DNA of 64,000 nt from Hirudinaria manillensis (GCA_034509925.1 CM067528.1:1146501-1210500), one strand, 5' to 3'; shown: positions 28,087-40,023, counted from the stretch's first letter. Program-made: numbers and translations. The notes: generated by a model not told the origin, from the letters alone.

Positions 28087-28382
28087 TGTAATAACCCGGG
28101 GTCCTCAAACTAATTATAGAAGGTCAGGTTTATTGAAGGTTTTTCAGATGCCTTGGAAGATGTAAAATGCTTAATTGATTAAGCCTTGAAATCTGCTGTT
28201 CCTCTAATTCTCGCTCTACTTTCCGAGATAAATCCATTTGTCAAGGTACACAACCAAAGAGTCTGAATAGCACCAATTAATTCTCAAATTATATTGCCAC
28301 TAAATTTAATTAATTATTAAATTAATTAATCGGCAATATAATTTTAATTATTCTTCAATTTATTGGATCTAGGGATCCAACA
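28087..28382 (-). repeat. 3' LTR of the element
   Basis: Downstream LTR in the element's own orientation. The end of the internal ORF reads into it. Confidence 0.93.
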
Positions 28383-29705
28383 CTGCCCCCTCCTTAAATC
28401 TGTTCGTCCCGAACAGACATCTATTCCCATTTTCATTTTTACTCTAGGAATAGGATCCAATCTTCCAACAATCTCATGGCTGCAAATCCCAGATCCATTT
28501 GCTTTGCCATCTTCTGGGATTTCTGTTTCCTCCCTTTTGCTTCTGTGTCCCGCAAGTTTCAGTCGCGTAACATCGCCATTTCTATGCTCAATCTCCTGCT
28601 CCACCATGCCGCCAGATCTCAGACTCTCTACAGGATCACCTGCTCCATTTTCCTTGCTAGGCACTCCCCCGAAATCCCGAGCACTCCCTTCTGTTATTTC
28701 CAATGGAGCCGAAACATCAGCTGGTAAATCCATTGGCTGTTCTGTAGACTCTACTTGTTCCACCATCAACTTCGTGTGCTTCACTGGTAACTCAATGTCC
28801 TTCATCGGTGACTCCTCGGGCGGTACTAATAACTTCGCAGACTCTGTCGGGAAATCCATTGGCTGTTCTGTAGACTCTACTTGTTCCACCATCAAATCCG
28901 TGCGCTCCACCGGCAACTCCACGTGACTCATCAGTAACTCCTCGGGCTGCACCAACAACTCCACATGATCCACCGGCAATCCCACAGGCTCCTCCGAAAG
29001 TTCCACTTGCTCCACTAAAACCTCCGTGAGCTCTCTGGACCCTGCTGACGACTCGACCTGATCTGGTAACTCTATGGGCTCCAACGTCGAGTTCTCTAAG
29101 TCTGCCATCAAGCACAGAGTTTCTGGAGACACGCACGCACTGTGGTTGGATGTGCCTTCTAATGACTCCATCCCAATGCTGCCAGAAACGGTACTTGGAA
29201 CATCAGAACTCTTCTCAGTAGAGTTTCCACCAGAAACCAAAGAGGCATCCTGATGCGGAATCGCTGTGTTTTCCAAATCGCCCCTAATAGTCCTCCTAGA
29301 GTTCTCTGCAAACTTTCTCCGCCACTTACTATATTCGGACTCGAATTCAAAAGAACCAACAGGACTCTTCTCGGTAGAGTTTTCACCTGAAACCAGCGAG
29401 ACATCCTGACATGGAAACGCTGTGTTTTCCAAATCGCCCCTAATAGTCCTCCTAGAGTTCTCTACAAACTTTCTCCGCCACTTACTATATTCGGACTCGA
29501 ATTCAAAAGAACCAACAGGACTCTTCTCGGTAGAGTTTTCACCCGAAACCAGCGAGACATCCTGACATGGAATCGCTGTGTTTTTCAAATCGCCCCTAAT
29601 ACTCCTCCTCAACTCATCTACGGACTTTTTCATAAAATCAAGAAATTCTTCCATTTTTTTATGGGATGGATTCTCGAATTCGTATTCCCTCTGGGTCATG
29701 GCCAT
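28344..29705 (-). CDS. Repeat-rich 453-aa ORF of the LTR element
   Basis: Single open frame filling most of the internal region and ending inside the 3' LTR. The N-terminal third holds about three units of a 52-aa (156-bp) repeat with the core SRRTIRGDLENTA, CQDVSLVSGENSTEKSP and FEFESEYSKWRRKF. The middle is an acidic, Val/Leu/Pro-rich series of short degenerate repeats (ELPV, EQVESTEQPMD). I see no zinc knuckle, protease or polymerase motif. It may be a degenerate gag-like protein or an element-specific protein; I cannot assign a function. The intact frame suggests recent selection or youth. Confidence 0.55.
   Translation of the reverse strand: MAMTQREYEFENPSHKKMEEFLDFMKKSVDELRRSIRGDLKNTAIPCQDVSLVSGENSTEKSPVGSFEFESEYSKWRRKFVENSRRTIRGDLENTAFPCQDVSLVSGENSTEKSPVGSFEFESEYSKWRRKFAENSRRTIRGDLENTAIPHQDASLVSGGNSTEKSSDVPSTVSGSIGMESLEGTSNHSACVSPETLCLMADLENSTLEPIELPDQVESSAGSRELTEVLVEQVELSEEPVGLPVDHVELLVQPEELLMSHVELPVERTDLMVEQVESTEQPMDFPTESAKLLVPPEESPMKDIELPVKHTKLMVEQVESTEQPMDLPADVSAPLEITEGSARDFGGVPSKENGAGDPVESLRSGGMVEQEIEHRNGDVTRLKLAGHRSKREETEIPEDGKANGSGICSHEIVGRLDPIPRVKMKMGIDVCSGRTDLRRGQCWIPRSNKLKNN
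28383..28396 (-). other. Polypurine tract
   Basis: On the minus strand TAAGGAGGGGGCAG directly precedes the TGTTGG start of the 3' LTR. This is the expected plus-strand primer site of an LTR retrotransposon. Confidence 0.75.
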
Positions 29706-29893
29706 TCTCTGTCACCATGTCCCAAGTCGCTCTCGTATCTCAAGCTTTCGTGCCTTTCCAATCCCAGGCCACGATCTCTCAATTCTTGTCTCAATCGAGG
29801 CACGTACAATTCATCCAAGTACTTCGGCATCCTTCACTTTTCAATTAAACAAAGCTTCTACCTTAGTTACTTTTGGACACACTTTAAAACTAA

Positions 29894-29911
29894 ATCTCAC
29901 TCCTGACACCA
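29894..29911 (-). other. Primer-binding site, tRNA-Leu type
   Basis: Minus-strand TGGTGTCAGGAGTGAGAT lies one base inside the 5' LTR and is complementary, with one apparent mismatch, to the CACTCCTGACACCA end typical of tRNA-Leu (from memory of vertebrate tRNA-Leu). Confidence 0.75.
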
Positions 29912-29912
29912 A

Positions 29913-30208
29913 TGTAATAACCCGGGGTCCTCAAACTAATTATAGAAGGTCAGGTTTATTGAAGGTTTTTCAGATGCCTTGGAAGATGTAAAATGCTTAA
30001 TTGATTAAGCCTTGAAATCTGCTGTTCCTCTAATTCTCGCTCTACTTTCCGAGATAAATCCATTTGTCAAGGTACACAACCAAAGAGTCTGAATAGCACC
30101 AATTAATTCTCAAATTATATTGCCACTAAATTTAATTAATTATTAAATTAATTAATCGGCAATATAATTTTAATTATTCTTCAATTTATTGGATCTAGGG
30201 ATCCAACA
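29913..30208 (-). repeat. 5' LTR of the element
   Basis: Upstream LTR in the element's orientation. I found no difference from the other LTR by eye over 296 bp. Confidence 0.93.
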
Positions 30209-30594
30209 ATATTCAACAATATCCGGTTGTCTCATCTGGAAAATCGAATTTAATGAAGAGCATTGTAAACAATATTTTGATAATTTACTTTTTATTTTAG
30301 TTTATTCGTTTGATTAATAAGCACATGTCCAGTGGATTTACTACACGATTTAAGCCCGTTCTACGATGAAGAGGCAAATTAACTAAGAGAATAATAACGA
30401 TTAGTGGATACATCGAATTCGATGTTAAACAAACAAAAAAACAAAAATACAAACATCTTTTAAACGAAAAATCTTCCAAACGATATTCAATTAGAGAGTT
30501 AATATTTAAAAATATGAGGAACAATATTAGAATAATCAAGAAAGAAGCAATTCAAGTGCAGTGCAAATCAGGTGCGCTATGTGTCGCTGTCACG

Positions 30595-32179
30595 TCAGTA
30601 ATTCGGTTTCGCTCCATTATTGATAAAGGTATGGTCATAGTTTGGCGGAGGATCGCTGGCTAATCCAGATGCTTGTGGATTTGGATTCACTTGTGGAGCA
30701 GGTGGTTGATATGGAAGGGGTGTTTGAACGGGTGGCAATGTCGTACCTTGAAGTAAGATGAAGAATTTATACCCAGTCATGATTCAATAAGACTGAGCTC
30801 TCTTACCTGGATAATTTGCTTGGAATGCGTACGGTTGATTACCAATAATGTAAACCGGAATTGGCACCGCCTGGTCGCAATCAATTTTAAGAATTTAATT
30901 TAACCTTGCGCATATCTTCTAAGTAAATATATTAATAAATACAAGAATTAGGCTTTTTATCGTAACTTTCATTGAACAAAGATTTAGAGGTCTTTGAAAT
31001 GGCATTTCAATAACTTTCTAAAACCCGAATTTTAAATAATTTTGAAATATCGTCGTTCACTCACATTTGATTTGCAGCAAACTGCACCACAACACAAGGC
31101 TGAAGTTACGATTGCAATGATGGCTTCCATAAAAGCTAAAATTGCCATGACAACTGAAATTGCAAAGTCTGTGTCTCGTCTCTGAAAATATTTAGACTTT
31201 AATTTTCAACATCCAAATATTTGAGATGTATTTCTGTGTTCATATTGTGATTAGCTATTAATGTTAGTAAAATCATTTGAACTGAAACAAAACAAGCACG
31301 CGGATGGATGGATGGATGGATGGATGGATGGACGGATGTTATGTAATTGAATGAACAAAAATTTTGTCAAAAATAATGTTATTTGTCATTGACAGTGAAA
31401 TAACTTTACCATTCTTTCGGTGTAATAATTATTATTCCCTGAAGAATAATAACTATCGTAATAATAGCGATATTGTCTCGTTATATCTTCATAAGAAGCT
31501 CCAGCGATGGAAAAACCCACGATGATAGCACTGGCACAAGCTGCTAGTATGGTCATTACCATGGTCCCAATGATCTGTTCCGTTAGGATTTTGTTTATTT
31601 TTATTTATTAAGATTATTAGAAAATTGATTGGTATGAAATTTTGAATAATGGATATCAATTCAAAATTCAAATATATTTATTGTAAATTATAAAAATTTA
31701 ATTCTAACCAAGCATTTATTATTCACTCTCTTTGCTGTTAAAACTTGTAACAAACCAGCCACTAAGATCTGCAAATGGTACTTGAAACTTTAGAAGAACA
31801 GTGATTATTAATTTCCTTATTAAGTAGTCTATTGACAATGTTAAGAAACAATGATTGCTAGCAATTCGTAGTAATTAACAACTTAAATTAATAATAATAA
31901 TAATAAATTATTTCTAGTTACAAAAAGACCCACCAATGCTCCTCCCCAAATTCCATAAGACACGAAGCCAACGCTACTAGGCAAGACAAACTGAACGATG
32001 TTCAAGAGAAAACAGACAACTCCGATTATAATTTGAGTTACTCCAAGGCCCATGGCTGCCTTACGGTTGTACTTGGATTGTTGTGGGGCCTCATTAAATC
32101 CAGGATGCAATGGCTGGACCGCCTGGATCATATCCGCATTCGGTTGGAATGAAGTAAAGGTACCTTGAATACCCTGCAT
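30595..32179 (-). CDS. CD20/MS4A-like four-TM protein 8
   Basis: Predicted 267-aa four-pass protein. Exons: 31934-32179, 31709-31768, 31410-31574, 31065-31181, 30807-30870 and 30595-30746. TM1 is near residues 43-65 (MGLGVTQIIIGVVCFLLNIV), TM2 73-97 (YGIWGGAL plus ILVAGLLQVLTA), followed by KRVNNKCL, TM3 103-125 (IIGTMVMTILAACAS) and TM4 about 160-185, ending CCGAVCC. The TM3-TM4 loop is Tyr-rich. The 71-aa tail is Pro-rich and contains DPPPNYDHTF, which includes a PPxY motif of the kind bound by WW domains of NEDD4-type ligases. It is the clearest match in the array to the MS4A pattern of TM2, short basic loop with KC, then TM3. Nearly identical to gene 11. Confidence 0.9.
31302..31334. repeat. 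(GGAT)n microsatellite
   Basis: Eight or so GGAT units in an intron of gene 8. The paralogous intron of gene 11 (38727-38748) has fewer units. Confidence 0.85.
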
Positions 32180-33545
32180 CTTCGTTTTTCTCTTTTAAAA
32201 AACTATAAAACTATCTTTTGATTCTATATATTGAACAAGTTAAGTAGCCAGTCGATTTTTACTCTGCCAATAATTTTTCACACGAATGTTATTGCTTAAA
32301 AGGAACAGGTGCAATTGTAAATTCCCAGGCTATTTTGAGACTTAGCTAGAATTCAATTCTTAACTAAGTTTAACAGTAACAACACAAAAGCAAAAGTCAT
32401 AGCAAAGACTTTATCGTATTGATGGTGTTTATTCGTGCTAGCTGGGTCTAAATGTAAGCACTACAGCTGAATAGCAATGTTACTTTATTTAGCAGGAATA
32501 GAGTGCCACTCGTAATTGTTTTGTGACTCATGATTACTAGTCGAGCAACTAGAAAACATGTTTTTCAAATACTTTTTCGAGAATTTTAAACGATGCCATT
32601 TCAATGATTTGTTTTACCTTTGTTCGTTTTTCTACGCAGGTTCAATACAGGTGCTCCCGACTCGTATTACATCTCCATCGAGCAGTTTAGGCGCAGTATA
32701 ATCTATTGAGGAGTTTTCTTATTACAAGAAAATCACTTACAAACATATTATACGTTGTTTTCATAATGATTTTCACGAGAAAATAACTATGTTAATACAA
32801 CATGATTACTTTTGCTACTTTTTTTATATTTATGTTTAATAAGCACAAAAAATATACAAACAATATCCAATTAAGCAGTTAGCATTCTAAAATGTGAAGA
32901 AAAATATCAGAATATCAGAATAATTTCACAGTTTGAAAGATCACAGGCCAATGCCTGTGGACAAGGATTCATTAAGGTGCATGTATTAGGAAAGCCAAAC
33001 GATTTGGGTTTGCTAATTTTTATTCTTTGGAAATAGTTCGAAGGTCACTGTCTGACTAGATGGCGGGACCAGAGTAATAAACAAAATCTTAATTAATATC
33101 ATATTACATAGGTCGACTAAACATTTCACATCGAAGATAGTCCTTAAACGTGGCAAGTATGTTGTCGGGTTATTGTAGCTATTATAGCACGGCGCTATAT
33201 AAATGACATATTATTTATTATTATTATCTGAAAATAATGATTTTCTGAGGGTTGCTCTATGGTATTTCACGGATAATAGGTTTAATTACTCAGTATTCGA
33301 AAACGGCCGTCATAATATTGCGATGTTATATTTTTATAAAAGTTTATTTCAATAGAAAATCTTTTAAAATACCAACAACTATCAAATATTTAAAAAAACA
33401 CATAGAAAATCCTTTTACAAACAAATATTCCTCAAATAATTCATGACATTGAGTTAAATCATGAAATTTGTTAAATAAATAAATGCAGATGGTATTTTGT
33501 TCCAACTATCATCGTGGCTTAATGAAGAGGTGAAGGTCGAGAGGT
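32180..33545. other. Intergenic
   Basis: Upstream of gene 8. Much of it belongs to segmental duplication A. No exon is supported. Confidence 0.5.
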
Positions 33546-35269
33546 TTACTCAGGATAGTTTGTAACTTCTATGGGAGAGTTGGAATACATTTGTGGAACA
33601 GGCTGGCCTGGAAAAGGACTTTGACCGAATGATGAGACATTTCCTATTATGTAGAGTTCAAATTAACAGGTTGTTAATTTCACTTCAGGTTTCAACGATG
33701 AAAAATAACTTACCTGCATGATTGGCCTGCCACGTGACAGGTTGATTTCCGTCATAATAAACCGGATAGTTGTTCATCTAGAAGACGTTTACTTTGATAT
33801 TGTAATAAAATAATAATAATAAATAAATAAAATGTAATAATTAAAATAAATAAAATATAGCAATTTTATGCTGTAATAAAATATTATCATTTCCTTTAAA
33901 AGCGATGTAAAGTTTTTCAATTTTTTTTCCATTTGTTTATTTTGCAAGAATATTATAAGGCATGAAAGCATATTTAAATGTTTCTTAATTTCATATAAAA
34001 TTTTTATATTTTAGTGATTGCCTATATTAAATTTTAATCGTTAAATTATTATGATTATTGTTATTATTGATGTTATTATTATTATTATTATTATTGCAAT
34101 TAAACATTATTTATACATTTGGGGATTTACAGCAAACAGCTTGACAGCAGAAGGCCGACGTGGTTATTGCAATGATTGCTTCCACGAATGCTAAAATGGC
34201 CATGACTGCTCCAATTGGAAGGCGAGACATCTGAAAGGGAGTAACAAGTTGACGTTTGTAGCTAATTATTTTAAAACTGTTATTAAAATAAAATTATAAT
34301 ATAATATAATTATTATTATAATTAAAAAAATTATTTACTAAATTATCAACTGATTCGGTTTCTAGAATGAACAAGAAAAATATCAAAGGAAGGAATTGCA
34401 AGCATAGTTATTGATAAATTGATAAATTCACGTTAATCACATAATAAACGTACACCGAAATAGTAATAGTAGGTCCCTAAAGCTGCCTCAGCAATTGAAA
34501 ACCCGAAGATGACAACTGAAGCACAAGCCGCTAGTATACTCATGACCATTGTCCCGATAATCTGTTAAAATATAATTGCACAAAACATTATTAATGGAAT
34601 GTTAGGATAATTCGTTACAAAATAAATTACAAATTCGCCGCTGAAATGCTTTATTTAAAATTTAATAACTGTGATAAACTCCGATAAAACAAAACCATAA
34701 TAAATATAGTTAAAAAGGAAAATCTGACCAAACATTTATTGTCAAATATCCTTGCTGATAAGACTTGTAACAAGCCGGCAACAAAGACCTGCAAACGTTA
34801 TTTGTACTTTATTTTGTAACATTTATTAACTTCCATTTTATAAAGCAATTTGTTTTCACTTTTAGGATGCTAAAAGCTGCTGAAATCACACTAAATGCAA
34901 TTGCTGATATCACTAATGGATAAAAAGAGGGCTAACGATATTATGAATAATAATATTATTATACTATAAGTAGTACTACTATCGCCTGAATTAAGGCAAG
35001 TGCAAAGGTGGACTAACCAGAATTCCTCCCCAAATTCCATAACATATGATGCTATAAATTGGAACATTGGCCAACAGAACAATGTTTAGTATAAAACAAA
35101 TTATCCCAATTATCATTTGAGTGATTCCCAATCCAATCGCTGTTTTTCGATTGTAATCAACTGGTGGAGAAGTTCCGTTATATCCAGGACTAGTTGGATG
35201 GACGACCGGAAAGGCACCTACCACCATGGGTGGAGCTTGAGCATTGTAACCTTTATGCATTTGGATCAT
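33546..35269 (-). CDS. CD20/MS4A-like four-TM protein 9
   Basis: Predicted 231-aa four-pass protein. Exons: 35018-35269, 34729-34788, 34454-34561, 34117-34230, 33714-33777 and 33546-33643. TM1 is IGLGITQMIIGIICFILNIV; the TM2 motif is CYGIWGGIL; exon 2 is VFVAGLLQVLSARIFDNKCL. TM3 starts IIGTMVMSILAACAS, with a short loop ending YYYYFG. TM4 ends FCCQAVCCKS. The tail begins YPVYYDGNQPVTW and ends TNYPE. It lies between the duplicated genes 8 and 11 and shares their exon structure (exon 5 of 64 bp). Confidence 0.9.
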
Positions 35270-36065
35270 ATTTTAATAAAGTTAGGTGAAGTTAAGATTC
35301 TATTCCGATAGATATCGAGTCTCACTACCCTTGCGAGCGTACAGGTGCAGGTTAGCAATTGACTTTGACGATTTGTATCCGCAGCTACAGCTGGCTCTCA
35401 AGAAAACAACGCATTTGTTTTTTATTTTTGCATAGTCTTTTCATGATTTAAATCTATAAATTTTAATATTGAATTAGTGATGTAGACAGCTAGAAATTCA
35501 TTTTCATTTTTAAACATTTTATGTGATTTTTTTCTAAAAAAAAAAAATAAATAACGAGACATGATTCGTCAAAATAACCGAATACAAAATTTCCAGGGAA
35601 CATCATCTTCGCAAATAAATAAAAAAAAAGCAGCCTAAGTCGCAAAACAGCTCAGGAGAAAATGGCCCTGTCAGAATACCATGTGACGTCAATAGCAATC
35701 GATTCGCTCTCAACTTAGGTAGATGAAAGGTTTTTTTTAAATTTGCAAATAAAGATTTCTTTTATGCATTTATTTTAATGCATTCAGAGATCCAAATTTA
35801 TTTCAATGTTTCAATATTTCATTTTTTAACTAGTTTTTTCATCTTTTGGAAAAATTACTTGGTCGATTTGGTATGGCAGTTCGGTTGGGAAACAACAAGT
35901 AATCGGTAAGTAATTTTTAAGATTTTCAAAACCAACTTTATATTTAAATTGCAAAATAAATTAATTTCATCGAATCGAAGGATATAGAGGAAGATTTTAA
36001 GATTTAAGAGAAATAGTGAAACGTTTACTAAAATTCATTTTGTCAAGTTTATATTTTCAACAGAT
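35270..36065. other. Intergenic
   Basis: Spacer upstream of gene 9. No exon or repeat is supported. Confidence 0.5.
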
Positions 36066-37432
36066 TTATTCTTGTGTCTGTTGGTAAGGCATCTTCGCTG
36101 GTGATTGACCTGGAACAGGTAAACATAGAAAGGCCACTCCTTTAAACGTGCGCGTCGGTGACGTATTTAGAAAATTTATTAATCAATATTTTATTACAAT
36201 TTTATTATTTATTTATACATTTATATTGGCAAATTCAACCAACCGGGATGGTTGGCTTGGTATATAACCGGTTGATTTCCATAATTTGCAGGACTGAATG
36301 CCTTCTAAATGACATTTATTTTTAAATCGTAACAATTGAATTAGCTTCGTGGAGATGGATTTAACTTTTTTTTCGTGTTTATTGACCAATGATACCTATT
36401 TTCCTCAACTGACTCCATCAAATTAAGCAATAATCAGATCGTTGCGACTTACATTTGACGATTTGCAGCACACGGCACCACAGCAAAGGGCTGAAGAGGT
36501 TATGGCAATGATAGCCTCTGCAAGGGCCAAAATGGCTCCAATTGCCGTGCAAGAGATTCTAATTGACTGGAAGCGTTTGGAATATTTGACTTTTGCGAGT
36601 AGTTTATCAATTAATTCAATAAACTTACTCCGTCAGAGTCGTAAGATTGGTAATAATAAGTACTACCATCAACTTCATATTCATGCTGGATTCTTGTCCC
36701 ATCTCCAAGCAATGCAATGGCAATTGAAAATAATAAGATAAGAACACAGACACAAGCTGCTATTATGGTCATCACCATAGTTCCAATAATCTGTTAAAAT
36801 GTTAATATTTTAAATTCGATGGATTCGATTTTAAGATTACTTGTTGAAGAAAAACATTAATGAAATCATTGCAGTGAATAAACTTAAATTAATTAAATTA
36901 ATATTAAACACTTGCAATAAAATAAAATTTCATTTAAAAACCTTGGATTCTTACCAAACATTTGTTTTCATTTATCTTTGCTGACAAAACTTGCAATAAT
37001 CCGGCCAGGAATATCTGAAAATGTAATTTCCAGTTTAATATTATTTTCATTATATTACCACAAAATTAACTTTTATGAGTAATAAGTTATTTCTTGGAGG
37101 TATAAAATCAAATCTGTAATTAATCAATTAGTATTATTTATATAAATGCACTTTAGGATTTTGAAACATATCATTAACGTATCGAAGATAAGACTCACCA
37201 AAATTCCTCCCCAAACTCCGTAACCAATGAGACTAAGGATAGACTTAGTTATTATTATCAGAACAACGTTTGGTAGTAAGCAAATAGTTCCAATCACAAT
37301 CTGTGTAATTCCCAAGGCCATGGCTACTTTTCGTTTGTACTGAGATGTTCCATTAGATACGGGATAAATTGGTTGGATACTCTGAGATAAGCCCTGGTTG
37401 GGCAAAGTTATGGCACCGTAATCTTCTTGCAT
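36066..37432 (-). CDS. CD20/MS4A-like four-TM protein 10
   Basis: Predicted 224-aa four-pass protein. Exons: 37199-37432, 36955-37014, 36629-36790, 36453-36566, 36244-36304 and 36066-36109. TM1 is ALGITQIVIGTICLLPNVVL; the TM2 motif is GYGVWGGIL; exon 2 is IFLAGLLQVLSAKINENKCL. TM3 begins IIGTMVMTIIAACVC. The extracellular loop has a Tyr cluster (STYYYQSYDSD). TM4 ends ALCCGAVCCKSSN. The tail is short: NYGNQPVIYQANHPG, then a 14-residue final part ending QQTQE. Confidence 0.88.
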
Positions 37433-37925
37433 TTTCTTGAAATGTTAGTAATCTAACTGTATAGTTTTATCGCGTCACGCAAGCAATCTCCTTCGACTTA
37501 AGAACAACCTAGCACAGTGATAGATTTATGCAATGGGTTTTTTTTTATGTTTTTTTTAACTTATTATTTATAGGCACAGACTGGGGAATGAAGGTATTGT
37601 TTTCTACTTTCATGTACCTGTTTTTCTTGAACTTTCGCAATCGTTTTCTTAAGAATTTACGGATAAATTAATTAAGTTAGAAATGGCTTATTTTATACTA
37701 TTTGTGCATCTACTTTACTGCAATATAAATATTTTTCAACGCAAAAATAAAAAAATGGTGGTCAAAAACATTTGATTCTTGAATTCACACGTGAATTATT
37801 CAGTCTACATTCAGTCCTAAAATAATTTCCAAATTGCAAATTTAAAACCTCAGCCGACCTTGAATTATAGGAAAGATTTGAGTGGGAAGACCAACCATCT
37901 GCAATGTTTTTGCACTCATTGAGCT
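37433..37925. other. Intergenic
   Basis: Upstream of gene 10. Nothing supported. Confidence 0.5.
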
Positions 37926-38031
37926 AAACGATACTCATTTAGAGAGTTAATATTTAAAAATATGAAGAATAATCAAGAAAGAAGCAATTCAAGTGCAGTG
38001 CAAATCAGGTGCGCTTTATGTGGTTGTCACG

Positions 38032-40023
38032 TCAGCAATTCGGTTTCGATCCATTATTGATAAAGGTATTGTCATAGTTTGGCGGAGGATCGCTGGCTAA
38101 TCCAGATGCTTGTGGATTTGGATTCACTTGTGGAGCAGGTGGTTGATATGGAAGGGGTGTTTGAACGGGTGACAATGACGTACCTTGAAGTAAGCTGAAG
38201 AATTTATACCCAGTCATGATTCAATAAGACTAAGATCTCTTACCTGGATAATTTGCTTGGAATGCGTACGGTTGATTACCAATAATGTAAACCAGAATTG
38301 GCACCGCCTAGTTGCAATCAATTTTAAGAATTTAATTTAACCTTGCGCATATCTTCTAGGTAAATATATTAACAAATTGGGTTTATTGTCGTTACTTTCA
38401 TTGAACAAAGATTCTTTAAAATGGCATTTCAACAACTTTGTAAAAACTGAATTTTAAATAATTTTGAAATATCGTCGTTTACTCACATTTGATTTGCAGC
38501 AAACTGCACCACAACACAAGGCTGAAGTTACGATTGCAATGATGGCTTCCACAAAAGCTAAAATTGCCATGACAAATGAAATTGCAAAGATTGCTTCTTC
38601 TCTCTGAAAATATTTAAACTTTAATTTTCAAAATCAAAAAAAAGTATTTGAGATGTATTTCTGTGTTCATATTGTGATTAGCTATTAATGTTAGTAAAAT
38701 CATTTACCTGAAACAAAACAAGCACACGGATGGATGGATGGATGGACGGATGTTATGTAATTGAATGAACAAAAAGTTTGTCAAAAATAATGTTATTTGT
38801 CATTGACAGTGAAATAACTTTACCTTTGTTTGGATGTAATAATTATTATTCCCTGAAGGATAATAAAGATCGTCATAATCACGATATTGTCTCGTTAAAT
38901 CTAAAGAAGCTCCAGTGATGGAAAAACCCACGATGACAGCACATGCACAAGCTGCTAGTATGGTCATTACCATGGTCCCAATGATCTGTTCACAATGTTA
39001 GGATTTTGTTTATTTTTATTTATTAAGATTATTAGAAAATTGATTTGTATGAAATTATGAATGATGGATTTTTTTTTTTTTTTTTGAGTTTATGAGTTTA
39101 TTAAACAAACAATTATGTACACCAACGAAACAAATTAAACTTAAAATACAAAATAAACTCATAGGGTCAGTCTTAAGGAAGCGCAAGCTTCCGCTAAACA
39201 GACTGGCCCTAAAAATCATAAAATATATAATACAACCATGTAAATTCAAACAACCCTTACTAAATGAGACTTATACAATTTCTTAAACAACAAAAACAAT
39301 AACTCAAACGGATATGAATGAAAACAAGTTAATTCCCTAATTGAATCTGGAATTGAAGTATATAATCTGGGACCATAACACTGTATAGAAAATAATTTCA
39401 AAGTAGATTTAGCAAAGATAGGACTGTATTCGTGAGTGTTACGTAAGAAATAAGAAGGATTGTTATAATTATTGCTTGTTATGAAAAAATCTGAAAATAT
39501 CAATTCAAAATTAAAATATATTTATTGTAAATTATAAAAATTTAATTCTAACCAAGCATTTATTATTCACTCTCTTTGCTGTTAAAACTTGTAACAAACC
39601 AGCAACTAAGATCTGCAAATGGTACTTGAAACTTTAGAAGAACAGTGATTATTAATTTCCTTATTAAGTAGTCTATTGACAATGTTAAGAAACAATGATT
39701 GCTAGCAATTCGTAGTAATTAACAACTTAAATTAATAATAATAATAATAAATTATTTCTAGTTTCAAAAAGACCCACCAACGCTCCTCCTCGAATTCCAT
39801 AAGACACGAAGCCAACGCTACTAGGCAAGACAAACAGAACGATGTTCAAGAGAAAACAGACAACTCCGATTATAATTTGAGTTACTCCAAGGCCCATGGC
39901 TCCCTTACGGTTGTACTTGGATTGTTGTGGGGCCTCATTAAATCCAGGATACAATGGCTGGGCCGCCTGGACCATACCCGCATTAGGTTGGAATGAAGCA
40001 AAGGTACCTTGAATTGCCTGCAT
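38032..40023 (-). CDS. CD20/MS4A-like four-TM protein 11 (duplicate of protein 8)
   Basis: Predicted 266-aa four-pass protein. Exons: 39778-40023, 39553-39612, 38824-38985, 38487-38603, 38244-38307 and 38032-38183, colinear with gene 8. All frames are open. The otherwise conserved IWGG motif of TM2 reads IRGG (TGG to CGA), placing an arginine in the membrane region. The TM3-TM4 loop has lost one codon relative to gene 8 and changed several residues, and the last residue is Cys instead of Tyr. The PPxY tail (DPPPNYDNTF) is kept. A LINE sits in the intron between exons 2 and 3. It may be a young, functional or decaying duplicate. Confidence 0.82.
39069..39496 (-). mobile_element. 5'-truncated LINE (Jockey/CR1-like C-terminus), copy 2
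   Basis: On the minus strand the element encodes the end of a reverse-transcriptase ORF with NTHEYSPIFAKSTLKLFSIQ, then CYGPRLYTSIPDSIR. This resembles the ...F...GPK.WNSLP.SIR tail seen in Jockey/CR1-type LINEs. A 3' UTR and a poly(A) tail (plus-strand T-tract at 39069) follow. Alignment with the paralogous intron at about 31650, which reads ATGGATATCAATTC without interruption, gives both insertion ends. I saw no clear target-site duplication. Confidence 0.85.

Larger units (their letters stand above)
28087..30208 (-). mobile_element. Non-autonomous LTR retrotransposon, complete
   Basis: Two direct repeats of 296 bp (28087-28382 and 29913-30208) with TG...CA ends look identical and enclose about 1.5 kb. 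A 4-bp target duplication, ATAT, flanks the element (28083-28086 and 30209-30212). Read on the minus strand, the 5' LTR (29913-30208) is followed after one base by a primer-binding site (TGGTGTCAGGAGTGAGAT) that nearly matches the 3' end of metazoan tRNA-Leu, and a purine-rich tract sits against the 3' LTR. There is no protease, reverse transcriptase or integrase, so movement must have been supplied in trans. Identical LTRs imply a recent insertion. Short TSD and PBS are compatible with a Ty3/Gypsy-type source, but this is not proven. Confidence 0.93.
30480..33490. repeat. Segmental duplication A, copy 1
   Basis: Includes all of gene 8. The same sequence recurs in direct orientation at 37926-40555 (gene 11), including introns and flanks. 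Relative to this copy, the second lacks roughly 32360-32548 and roughly 32690-33290, and has gained a LINE. Confidence 0.9.

Noticed and set aside
28363..28926. 187-aa plus-strand open frame inside the LTR element
   Set aside because: Antisense to the 453-aa ORF. The primer-binding site and polypurine tract set the element's orientation as minus.
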